Source: Yamagishiella unicocca
Taxonomy: Eukaryota; Chlorophyta; Chlorophyceae; Chlamydomonadales; Volvocaceae
Length of the DNA stretch: 64,000 bases
Direction of reading: 5' to 3'
Assembly: GCA_003116995.1 (NCBI GenBank)
Contig: BDSL01000119.1
Location: 62,001 to 126,000, forward strand
How positions within the stretch are numbered: the stretch's first letter is position 1; each line of letters opens with the position of its first letter. The position numbers and the translations under genes are program-made. A model generated the notes under the pieces. The model was given only the letters and a program-made list of their open reading frames with translations, searched no databases and was not told the DNA's origin. Positions 11,574 through 30,362 of the stretch are shown piece after piece.

Positions 11574-14500
11574 CTACTCCGCCTCGTCCCCAGACTCGCT
11601 CTCCGCTGCCGGCCCCAGGTACTCCTGCAGGCGTGGCGAGAACACCTCGTAGATGAGCGTCAGGGGGCGGCCGCCGCTCCAAAACACGTACTGCCGCCCC
11701 CAGAAGGGCCCCCGGCAGCCCAGCAGCTCCTCCAGCTCGCCGCTGCCGCCGCGGAACAGCGCGTGGACCTCGCGGTACAGCTCCACGTGGCCCTGCGGTC
11801 GGCGGTTCGAGGGCCACAACCGACGGTCGCGGGGTCCGCAGGGCGCGACTGGGCGTGCTTGTGCGCGAGCACGCAAGGCGGGGGGTGGGTGCTGATGGGG
11901 ACCAAGGCCGCTGCTGTGGAGTGCCGACTGCTACTATCGGTCATAAACCCCGATCACCCTATCAACGTCTGCCGTGTGGCGTGCGACAAGTGCGTCCGTC
12001 CCCGCTCATGAGCTCCAGCATGACTCCAAAATGCCAGCAACCCCCCCCCCATGAAACGGTTTTCCATCGTGCACAGGTTTTCCTTGCAACCCCCCATGAA
12101 ACGCCCATCCAGCCAGCTATCGCCCACCCGGACCCGGCGCTATCCTCTCATCCCACCCGGACTCGGCGCTATCCTCTCATCCCACCCCGACCCCGCGCGG
12201 CGCCCTGACCCGCCCCCCCACCTGGCTCAACGACATCCAGATGGGCTTGGACTTGTCCCGCAAGTACTGGTCGACCGTGTCCGCATTCCACCAGGAGGAG
12301 GCGTACACCAGCGGCAGACCCGGAGGGCTGCTACTGCCGCTGCTGCTGTTGCTGCTACTACTGCTGCTACTGCCATTTCTACCGCTAGCAGAGGCGCTGC
12401 TGCCGTGATTGCTGCTGTCGCTGCTGTTGCTGCTACTGCTGCTGCTGCTACTGCTGCTGCTACTGCTGCCGTCTCTACCGCTAGTAGAGGCGTTGCTGCC
12501 GTGATTGCTGCTGCTGCTGTCGCTGTTATTGCTGTCGTTGTTGCTGCTGCCGCTGCGATTGCTCGCTGGACCGCCGACACGGGGCACAGGCTGGCAGCGC
12601 AGGAGCACCTGCCGGGGGGCACGAGGGGCGGCGCGGGCAACCGTCAACCATCAACGACCAACGGCGGCAGGAGGTTCTGGTCGACCCCACGTAGCCCGCA
12701 GCAGCAGCCGCCGCGGGGTAACAAGAAAAACCCTACAAGCCGCAATCCGTGCCTGCCGTACAGATGCCAGCAGTGCGCTTAGCTGCTCAGTGCGTGTCAC
12801 TCGCCCACCGGGCGGCAGCACCACACCCGGCGTTGAAAAGGTTGCCCAAGACCCGGCGCGTGTGTGTCTGTGTGTGGGGGGCCCGTGTCAAAACCCTTGG
12901 CAACCCCTTGGCAAACCCGAGGGGGCCGGTGGTTCCCCCCCCGCCCAGGTTACTGTAACCCTCCCCCCCTTAGCTGTAGCTCCCTAGTCCCCACCTGCCG
13001 CTGGACGCGAGGCCCGGATATGAGCTCCGTCCCCGGGGGCATGCCATCCAGCGACCACCCCACGTTGCGCTGGGAGAGGCACTCCTGGGTGGAGCCGGGT
13101 GGGCACCGGGTGGGTGTGGGGTGTGGGGTGGGGGGCACCGGGTGGGTGGGTGGGGGGGGGGCACCGGGTGGAGGGGGGGGTTACAGACACTGAAGCAGTA
13201 GAGTGGGGGGGCCCCACCGGGTGAAATGGGTGTGTTAGCTACCGACTGCGGCGGCCCCTTGTCATTGGCAGTTTTCGTTGATAATGCAGGGGACAAAACC
13301 GTTTCCTAGGATGCAGACTCGGTCGCCCATCCTCCGCCCGACCTCCGTACAACAAACCACGTGCAGTTTTGTACGGCACTGTAGTCCGGCCGTACCACGG
13401 TTACGGGCGAGCCGCTGAGCAGCTGCAGGTGGCGGGTTACGGAGCCGTCGCTGAGGAGTAGCACCTGAGGGGGCGGGGGCGGGGTGGGTGTGTATGGGAG
13501 GGGGGGGGACGGGGGGCGGTAACGCGAAAAAAACAGGATAGTTGGCGCATGGTCAGCGCATGTGTGTGTGGGGGGGCCCGCCGGGGGCCGGAGTTGGACG
13601 GGGTTTCGGGTCCGTTGCCGTACGTGGTGTGGCTAGTGGCCCCAACCCTCTTAGTCATCCCTAGCTACCGCTCCCCTCAGGTTTCGGAGCGCCCCCGCCT
13701 TGGATTCAGGAACGCGCCCATCCCTCAGGCACCCAACCGTTCATGCAGAAGGCATCCAGCCACCCAGCCGCCACCCAACCACCCAGGCCTCACCCACCAG
13801 CCATGGCATCGACCCATCCAGACCCGCGCCCAGCCCCTAGGCACCCAGCCACTATTCAGGCACCCAGCCACCCAGCCGCCACCCAACGATCCAGGCACCA
13901 AGCCATCTCCCCACCATCCAGGCACCCAGGCACCTACCCACCACCCAGGCACCCACCTTCCAAACGGGGGATAGGCCGCTGGGAGCCGAGTTGGATTGAG
14001 CGTCCTCAGCACTGGCCTGCTCGCCGCGAGGGTCACGGGTTTGGGTTCAGGTAGTAGGAGCTATGCGGGCATTGAAAGTTTGGTGAGGAGGTGCATTTGG
14101 CTCGGGTAGCGTGATTGGGCAGCATGGCTAGGGTAACATGGAAGAGGCCGACGGGGGGAAGGGACGTCGAGAGGGGACCCGGCCGGGCGGCTCTGAGTAG
14201 GCCCGGTTACACGGCATGGGGCCCGGAGGGCAGCTAGTTTATGTTCACGCGTTTCAAGTGTGCGTGCCGAAAAACGGGGGTTGACTACGACTACTGGGAA
14301 ACCTATGGAATGGCCTGTCGGCGGCCTGCTACAGAACAAGAACAGACTGGTCTGGGTTAGCGTTTGGGGCGCAAAGGGGAGACTAGGGTGTCAGGCTGGG
14401 GCATGGTGGGGCGAGGCGCGTAAGAGCCGGGGGGGAGGCCGAGGAGACCCGGTTACACGACATATGGGGTTTGTTGTAAGGAAAGCCCTGTACGACGGGT

Positions 14501-15323
14501 TTACGAAAAGGACCCGGTTACTCGACGCGGGAAGTGTAGTTGACGCATAGACTGCAAACACCTGGGGGGCTTACCAAACCAGGGAGGTAGTGGTGACGCT
14601 GGGCGCTCGACTCTTTGAGGGCCGTGTGTAGGGAGGAAGGATGGCTAGGCGGCTGGCAGCGGGATCTATCTCCTACCGGGCTAGGATATGCCTCCCAAGT
14701 AGATCAATGGCGTGCCACGCGTCTTGCCAATGATCCAACAAGCTGAACAGGTGCCCCGTCACCGGTCTGCTCTTCTAAACCTTTCTAACATGCCTTCATG
14801 CCCTAAGGCCGTCGTTTGTGCCAGCTCAGACTGGGCCTTACGGCCGGAATGCCGGTCCCCGCCCAAGCGCCCATCCCTCCCCGCCCATGTTCTCCCCGCA
14901 CACATACGCAGTTGCGCGATGACTCACGTAATATGAGAATGGCGGCTCCAGTGCTGGCCAGGAAGGGGCCTCTTCGCTGGTCTGCGGCATCGTCGTCGTG
15001 GCGACGGAGGTCCACGACGATGGCGTCGACGACCCTGGCTCCGAAGCGGCACCGTCCTCGCCAGTTGATGCTGAACCTCCGGCGCCAGCCAGCGCCCTTA
15101 AACGGTGCAATGGTGCTCTACTGCGACTTTCAGCTGCATGCCGGCTGTCGCAGACCGTGTGATGACGTGCTCCATCGGATATCGCCGCAGTCCCCCGACA
15201 GGGGGATTGCCGCTGTGGTGTTGGCAAGCACGATGATGTTTGGATTGGCGGCTGAGGGCGTCCTCGCAGCGCGCAGCTGGCCGCTTTTGCAGGATAGCAA
15301 TTGAAGGCCGCGCGCTGCATCAT
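11574..15323 (-). CDS. Chorismate-lyase-family (DUF98) protein, probably plastid-targeted
   Basis: Six exons, read right to left: 15323-14928, 14016-13957, 13464-13396, 13084-12995, 12608-12222, 11792-11574. All introns are GT..AG and phase 0; about 406 aa. The core matches cyanobacterial chorismate pyruvate-lyase (Slr1797 type): LSPVWK-VLLLSDGSVTRHL, RVQRQ-VLLRC, YASSWWNADTVDQYL, SKPIWMSLSQ-GHVELYREV, GPFWGRQYVFW, RPLTLIYEVFSP. The Glu of YEVF aligns with the catalytic Glu of LTELFLP in E. coli UbiC. The family makes 4-hydroxybenzoate and pyruvate from chorismate, the cyanobacterial route to plastoquinone. Exon 1 is rich in Arg, Ala and Ser and reads as a transit peptide. A Ser/Asn/Gly-rich insert of about 90 residues splits the core after VLLRC. 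Exon 1 is assigned from its strong donor (TAC|GTGAGT), matching phase and position by the divergent promoter, so it is less certain; a further exon between 1 and 2 is possible. Confidence 0.82.
12335..12560 (-). repeat. CTG/GCT-type microsatellite coding a poly-Ser insert
   Basis: The central exon of the DUF98 gene contains an interrupted triplet repeat, with two longer sub-repeats sharing ...CCGCTAG(C/T)AGAGGCG. On the minus strand it codes Ser/Asn/Gly/Asp runs. The repeat is open in several frames on both strands. Confidence 0.85.
13523..13575 (+). repeat. Intronic module D fragment
   Basis: GGTAACGCGAAAAAAACAGG followed by ATAGTTGGCGCATGGTCAGC, preceded by a long G-tract. It matches 23347-23465, 43350-43450 and 48630-48745 and lies antisense in an intron of the DUF98 gene. 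Confidence 0.7.
13745..13955 (+). repeat. Degenerate CACCCAGCCACC tandem array
   Basis: Imperfect copies of CACCCAGCCACC/CAGGCACCCAGG run through the DUF98 intron and end at the donor of its second exon (exon border at 13957). Confidence 0.75.
14495..14555 (+). repeat. Module B copy in the first intron of the DUF98 gene
   Basis: GGTTTACGAAAAGGACCCGG followed by TTACTCGACGCGGGAAGTGT and AGTTGACGCATAG. It matches module B copies in ARMC9 and RPT6 introns. Confidence 0.7.
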
Positions 15324-15819
15324 AACGAGGGTTTAAGGCCGCCGACAACTGTGGCTAGTCCCTAAAGATTATGATAAGGCGGATGCGGCTACTTTGAATT
15401 GCAAATATCAGTGATGCCAAAGACCTTGTTCCTTAGCTCAGGGTACAGATACAGTTACAAGACATTGATGGTGAAATGTCTACCAGGGTGTAACGTTAAA
15501 TTTGGTTGGTGGGCAAATTGAAGCGTGCAGGGGGCCACAGCATGCATTACGTGAGTGCGACATGGTGGAGGACAATAGGTACACCAATTACTGAGTTTGT
15601 ATAACCAAAATACATTCGAATCGGTTTGTATTTGACTGTGCATTATCGCAACCATTAAACTGCCTTGAGCAAAGACGCACTAGGCGCGATCTACCTGCCT
15701 CAGCCGTGTCCTTTGTCCTCTCGCTCAAAGCAGCGTTTTGCTAGCGCACTTTTTTAATCTTTTGAAACAGAAAAGCCTCACGGTGTAGGGCGACCTTCTG
15801 AAACCGGAGAAGCAGAAGG
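15324..15819. promoter_or_regulatory. Shared divergent promoter of the DUF98 gene and RPT6
   Basis: About 500 bp separate the two start codons, which face away from each other. The interval is less G+C-rich than the flanks, and the part next to RPT6 has a T-rich stretch (ACTTTTTTAATCTTTTG near 15748). No other gene is seen, so both promoters must lie here if the DUF98 first exon is right. Confidence 0.5.
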
Positions 15820-25000
<9,181 letters not shown>

Positions 25001-25994
25001 ATGGCGAGGACATAGTTGGGGGGACAATCCAAGACGACGTTGTGCGCAAACGAGGGGGGCGGAAGGGGTGGCGGGGAGGGCTGTGGGCCGGGGTGCGGGG
25101 GGTGGGGGAGCGCCATCCCGCTCGGGTGGCGTTGGTGAGCAGCACGGCCGTGGACTCCTCTCGGCGTCCCTACACGTCCAGACCAGGCGGCTGTATGGGC
25201 AGAGTCGTCAGGGCCCCTTCGAGGGGCGGTGTCATGTAGATAAGAGGGCACCGCGTGAAGGGCGGCAAGCGACGTTGCTGCAGTCAGCCGCGGGCTGCAA
25301 CATGGTCACAGGCCAGGAGAGGGAGCAGTCAGTCGGAAGGCTGGAGGGGGCCAGTTTAGCGCTAGCCGGCGTACCTAGCGTACCTTTCGGCTTGAGGCTT
25401 CTTGGCTGCTCAGTGACCGCTGCTGATGGTGGGCGAGGAATGCGGCTCATGATCACTGGGGCTTGTGCGGCTGGGCGGGTACACGGCATCACCATCATCA
25501 TCACCCCGACTACGCGGTCGACCCATCCCCCCGCCGCGGGCTGTTGCTGTCTTGCCCTTGGGCTGTAGCTAGCAGTGTAGTGGCAGCAGCAGGGTCGGAG
25601 GAGGGGCGTGCCCCGCTTGGCGCAAGAGAGCACGGAAGGGCAGAGCTGTGGGCGTGCGCCTGCGGGCGGGGCGGACTGCAGGGGCACCTTTGGCCTGCCA
25701 GTCGCGCGTGTAGTATGTTGCAGATAGACGAGCATTGCAACCTAAACGATGCCCCTTCTGGATACCTGTTGCACCTTGTTTCCTTCGCGCGAAGGAAAGC
25801 GTAAATGTACGGCAGTCTACTAAGGGGTGGCACGCGGGTCGCTAGCTGCACGAACCATTCCTATGATTCCAGCGTCGTACACGCCACCGCAGTGCTAGCT
25901 TCTCAAGCTGCTGGTGCTTTCCTGCGCCCGAGTGGACTCTAGGCGTTGAGCAGGGGCAGCGTCATTGTCGCCACCTGCAGCAGCGTCGTCCAGA

Positions 25995-26410
25995 AGTAGT
26001 GACGGTTACAGTGGGTTCCAGAGCACAAGGTAGAACCATCGGGCACATCGCTGACACTGAAGGAGACGAAAGAGACAGAAACCGTCGTGCACCGGAACAA
26101 AGGCAAACCACCACAACGCCAGCCCCAGGCGACTACCCGCAAAAATAATGCCGAGGTCCCACTGCAGCCCAACCATTCTGGGGGGGCCCAACGGAGCAAA
26201 CCCCCGCAGAAGGGCCCAGAACACGGCGAATGGCACGATCCTGGACTACAACCACCGGAACAACAGGAGGGCCACCAGCCCCCGCCCTCTTCAAGGCAGC
26301 AGCCAACAACCGGCGCCCCGCTTCCAGTATTACTAGTACCTGTATTCGATGCGGTGGGCGCCAGATTCGAAGGTAGAGCCATCGGGTACATCGTCTGACG
26401 CTGGAAGAGG
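25995..26410 (-). mobile_element. Two LINE 3' fragments in minus orientation
   Basis: Tail signatures (reverse complement of GGTTCTACC...GGAACCCACTGTAAC) lie at 25998-26060 and again at 26340-26405. Between them the minus strand shows LINE C-terminal coding remnants such as LLRGFAPLGPPRMVGLQWDL. Confidence 0.7.
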
Positions 26411-26699
26411 CGCAGAGTGGGAATGAAAGAAAGGAACGTGGCGCCCCGGGAGCGGACGGGTGCACTTCCTCGCGCCAACGGGTGCGAATGCCCCTTCTTG
26501 GCACGACCTGCTGGGCACTACGCACATGCACTGCGCGTCTGCGCTGGTCTCGATATACGCGAGCACAATCCAAACCTACACTACCGTGCCACAGCTGGGT
26601 CGCGGGGGTTGTGAACAGGCGGGGACGGCTCGCTGTCGCAGCACCTGGCTTTCGGCAGGCTTGCTGGATGCACGCGAAGGCGCTGTTACAGTCGTTTAC

Positions 26700-26762
26700 A
26701 ACAGGAGCATGGTTCTACCTCTTGGTCTGGAACCCACTGTAACCGTTACAACCAGGAGCAGG
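26700..26762 (+). mobile_element. LINE 3'-terminal fragment
   Basis: GGTTCTACCTCTTGGTCTGG followed by AACCCACTGTAACCGTTACA, directly upstream of the next LINE copy, so the two are abutting or nested. Confidence 0.75.
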
Positions 26763-26763
26763 A

Positions 26764-27835
26764 ATGAGGAATATACTCGGGACATCAATGCGAGGTGTTC
26801 CCACAAGACCAGCGGCCCTGAATGCCCTGCAGCAAGTGTTTCGGCGGCTCTGGTCTGGCATGAAGTGGGAGCCTTCCTATAAGGAGGGGTGGTGGCGGCT
26901 GTCTGTCGATGGGATCCCCCTTCTGGGGAACTCTCATATGCGGACGGTAGCGGCTGCCCCCTGTGGATGTGGTATGCCGCCGGCTGGGGAGCGTCCAGGG
27001 GCAGTTACCCCCCGCCTGCACCACTTTTGGTTCTGCCCGGTGGCTCAACCAGTGATTGCTCAACTCGAGACCCAGCTCGGTGCAGGGGTGACACGGGCGC
27101 AAGTCTGGTTGGTGCAGGCACCCCCCAGGGTGCAGCCCTGCGTCTGGGATGTAGTAATCCTGGCGGCTATTACTGCCATGGAGGTGGGGCGGCGGGTTAT
27201 GGCCGCGGCCTTGAAAAGGGCGGGTGCTGGTGGTCCCCCTCTTACTCCGGGTAGTGGTCTTCTGGATCGTGCCGTTCGCCGTGGGGTGGTGGAGGTTTGG
27301 GCCCTTCTGAGGGGCTTTGCTGCGCTGGGGCTTCCCCAGAAAGGCTGGGATGCAGTGGGGCCTCGGCATCCTTTCTTGCGGGTTGTCGCCAGTCGCCTTG
27401 TGTGCGGGGGACCGGCGGAGGTACTGGTGGACTCGTGATCGGCCCGGTTTGTCTTGGGGAGCGGGGCTTCCCGTGCTTCTTACTCTCCGGCTTTATATGC
27501 GCGTTCGGCCCTGCTTGGGGTCCGTGCCTTTTGGGATGAGAGGCGGCTGGTCCCGCTGATTGCATCGTGGCGGCGCTTCACTGGTTCGTCGGTTGCTGGT
27601 CTGTTAGGCTGGTTGGTGGTCGGTTCCTGATAGGGGAGCCTCGAGTGCAAGTCCTCCCTGGGGTGCTGGCTGCTGCTCTGTGTGCCTATGGCCTGTCGAT
27701 TTGGTGTTCTGGTGGTTTGCCTTTGTTCCGGTGCATGTCGGTCTTTGTTTCCTCCGTCTTTCTCAGTGTCAGGCGATGTGCCCGATGGTTCTACCTTTTG
27801 GTCTGGAACCCACTGTGACCGTTACAACAACCAAG
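26764..27835 (+). pseudogene. 5'-truncated LINE: C-terminal RT-ORF part with internal stop, plus 3' UTR
   Basis: The frame gives RRLWSGMKWEPSYKEGWWRL and the reverse-transcriptase zinc-binding region CGCG...RLHHFWFCPVAQP, parallel to the end of the LINE ORF at 51983-57358 but clearly diverged, so a second family. A TGA at 27436-27438 interrupts the frame. The same frame then continues through RAFWDERRLVPLIASWRRF to the normal end LLGWLVVGS and a stop at 27628-27630. The 3' UTR ends near 27830 with the shared signature. Non-functional copy: no endonuclease or polymerase domain. Confidence 0.85.
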
Positions 27836-28084
27836 ACCCCACCGTAGGGTCTGGGGCCTACTGTAAGAGTAAATACTAAAAACACCGGGGGAGCGAGAAA
27901 AAGGTATGGCCGACTACCATACGTAGTCCACAGGTTCGTAGCCAATGGTACAACCAAACAAGGGGACCGGGAAGCAAGCACTGTTGTTGTTTTATTGCCG
28001 GACAAAATGACTCAATTTAAGCATAATTGTACGATTCGTACCATGAACAACATCACTGGCGTTATCGATACGAGCATATAGTCC

Positions 28085-28125
28085 TGGTATGCAACCGTTA
28101 CAACAACAACAACAACAACAACCGG
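28085..28125 (+). mobile_element. LINE tail remnant, CCGTTACAACAACAACAAC
   Basis: Only the terminal CCGTTACA plus an (ACA)n tract is left. A longer tail (CAGTGTCAGGCGATGCGCCC ... CCACTGTAACCGTTACAACA) lies at 28622-28692. Confidence 0.6.
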
Positions 28126-29012
28126 GAAGTCCCTTCCGCACCCGCTGACTCGAACCCCTTCGTTCGTGGTTATGGCTCAAAACGCCGTCAAATGCACGCT
28201 ACGTAAATATAGCCCTGCTGGCAGTCCATGGGGTGGCTCAGCACACTAGCCGGTGTTTATATTGCCGTCTGACGCGACTGGTCAATGCCTGCCAAACCGC
28301 AAAATTAGCAAGCCAGCGGCTGTTGTCAGTACCACCGAGGCAAGGGGCCCACTGTAATAGTGTACTACCACTACTACCAAGGTAAGTGATGAAGCGCATC
28401 CAGCTGCTTACAGCGGGAGCCACCACCCACAGCAGTCGCACTTCATGGCCCCCGTGCCGACCCGTGCCGCGGCTAATGTCCGTAGCTCATCACATGCCGT
28501 GCACTCGCCATTGCGTGTAAAAATCTTCAATCAACCCGCACTCTCAGCGGACAATGTCAAAACTGTCAAGCATCATATCAACAGCAAATAATCAGAAGTA
28601 AACTAATCACACCTTTAATAGAACAGTGTCAGGCGATGCGCCCGATGGTTCTACCTCTTGATCTGGAACCCACTGTAACCGTTACAACAAGAACACGGTG
28701 GCCATGTGGCAGCGGTAAGATAATCCGTCTTCCATATCGTGCGTCAAGGCGCGCGTAGTGTGCCTACCTTGCGTACGTGTGCATGTGCATCGTGTTACCA
28801 ACCTCTCTCGAGCGCACGCTGTCGGTCGGCCGGCGAAGCGTTCCCATGCATAATATAGGATATCTGCCCGTGAGTGACGGGCAAGGATTGTACGGCACGG
28901 TACGGCTGGCCACGCCGACGGACGTGCCTAGCATGCCGAAACGAAGCTTAACGAATGAGCTTCGTGGAGGCGTGGTAGGTAGGTGTCCATATCCCCGGTA
29001 CAGGTACCGCAT

Positions 29013-30362
29013 CTAGGACACGTAGCCTGGAGGGGCCGACGGGTAGCCAGCAGCAGCTGATGCGGCCGGATACCGCTCGTCATCATCGTTGTTAGGTGGG
29101 GTCGCATGTGGGTAGATTGGTAGCATGCGTGATTCCGCTGCAGGGTCGCTGGTTGCTGCGACCGATACCACTGCAGCAACGGCCAAGTGTCCTTCAGGTG
29201 GGGGCTTGGCATCTCGTGATGCCGAAGCCGGCGAAGACATCATCAGTTGGCGGTTTGGCGGGGAGGAAGGCCGTGGGGTACTGAGAAACACGGGTCGCGC
29301 TATGGGCGGGTCCTCCGTATCCAACTGCTTCGTGCTGCTGCCCTCGTAAACCTCCCGAATATACTTGCTCGGTTTGTGACGGGCAGAACAGCAGTAATAT
29401 CCCTCAATGGAAAACAAAGCGATACCAGATACACCAAGAATGATATCGCCCCAGAAGCCGAAGCCCTTCATTGCTTCGACGTTGTTTCCTCCAAAACCGG
29501 CAACAGTAAAGCCGAGACCCATGGCGGCGGAAAACGATGAAATCGCTGACGAATACATAGTGAACACAGCCAAGCTGGCCAAAGAAAAAATAACGTGCAG
29601 TTTCACAAGCTTCGAGTTGTCAGTAGGTAGCCCGACGAAGAAATCCGGGAAGAACAGGTAGAACCGTTCATCCTTTGTAGCCAGCAATTTTGCTTTCGCG
29701 TAGAAGAATTTGCAAAAAGAGGACGTATTCTTCAACATCACCAGCACATACAACACCAGCCCGGCCGTCGAAACGGCCGCCCGTTTAGTCCTAGTATTCA
29801 TCACAACGGTTTGGATGATAAGTAAAGGTAGATCCTTGGCGATGATATTGACCTCGCTTCTTATCCTGAACCGAGTCGTCGGCGAATCTTTCCGGCGGGC
29901 CGGGTCGTACCTCGAAAAGTGCTTCCATACCAGATATATCTCTGCCCCAACAGGGAAAAGGGTCACATAAGTGAAATACCATCCAATCCAAGAAATTAAG
30001 GGTAGCATGCGAGGGCTGCACCAGCAATTTCTCGCTTGAAGGGTGCCGTCGTACACCAGGATGTGCACGCTCCATAGTGGTGAAGACCACACTATGATGA
30101 TCGCAAAAGCAATGGCTTCTGAAGGGGCTTCACTGACAGCGAGGGACAGAACGCCAAAGAAGTCCAAGAGGAAGGAGCCGGCCAGGAGTAGTGAGCCGAA
30201 GTACTTCTCCCAAAACTGAGCAAACTTGCCAGGCTGCTCTTCTCTGCATCCTTCCAATGATTTCTTGTAGCCAACTAGGAAACCAGCAGCAGCTGCAATT
30301 AGACTGCTGCCAAAGACCACAGCGCACATGCCTACGGCAATAACTGCTCCGATGTTGAACAT
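29013..30362 (-). CDS. Intronless multi-pass membrane protein, family not recognised
   Basis: A single uninterrupted 449-aa frame with an ATG start. Hydrophobic segments lie at roughly residues 4-31, 56-77, 83-104, 121-146, 176-189, 196-212, 254-276 and 302-324, so about seven or eight membrane passes. A soluble tail of about 120 residues rich in Pro, Ser and Ala follows, with acidic NNDDDER and the end PSAPPGYVS. Loops are rich in Lys/Arg (RYDPARRKDS). IIAKDLPLLIIQTVV faintly recalls the DLPQL-type motif of XK-related proteins, too weak to assign function. Unlike its neighbours it has no intron, and its codon use is less G+C-biased, in a visibly A+T-richer stretch (about 28000-33000). This could mean recent transfer, retroposition or simply a younger gene. 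Confidence 0.75.
   Translation of the reverse strand: MFNIGAVIAVGMCAVVFGSSLIAAAAGFLVGYKKSLEGCREEQPGKFAQFWEKYFGSLLLAGSFLLDFFGVLSLAVSEAPSEAIAFAIIIVWSSPLWSVHILVYDGTLQARNCWCSPRMLPLISWIGWYFTYVTLFPVGAEIYLVWKHFSRYDPARRKDSPTTRFRIRSEVNIIAKDLPLLIIQTVVMNTRTKRAAVSTAGLVLYVLVMLKNTSSFCKFFYAKAKLLATKDERFYLFFPDFFVGLPTDNSKLVKLHVIFSLASLAVFTMYSSAISSFSAAMGLGFTVAGFGGNNVEAMKGFGFWGDIILGVSGIALFSIEGYYCCSARHKPSKYIREVYEGSSTKQLDTEDPPIARPVFLSTPRPSSPPNRQLMMSSPASASRDAKPPPEGHLAVAAVVSVAATSDPAAESRMLPIYPHATPPNNDDDERYPAASAAAGYPSAPPGYVS

Larger units (their letters stand above)
25001..29012. other. Gene-free interval of nested LINE fragments
   Basis: Between the RPT6 stop and the membrane-protein stop only LINE debris is recognised, in both orientations (see separate entries). 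25001-25930 and 28700-29012 show nothing recognisable. Confidence 0.65.

Noticed and set aside
14700..14790. Possible extra DUF98 exon reading LLDHWQDAWHAIDLLGR on the minus strand
   Set aside because: The phase does not fit between the phase-0 exons 1 and 2, and the family alignment does not require it.
14838..15304. Plus-strand ORF opposite DUF98 exon 1
   Set aside because: No motif is seen, and the minus strand has a transit-peptide-like start and a strong donor in phase with the next exon.
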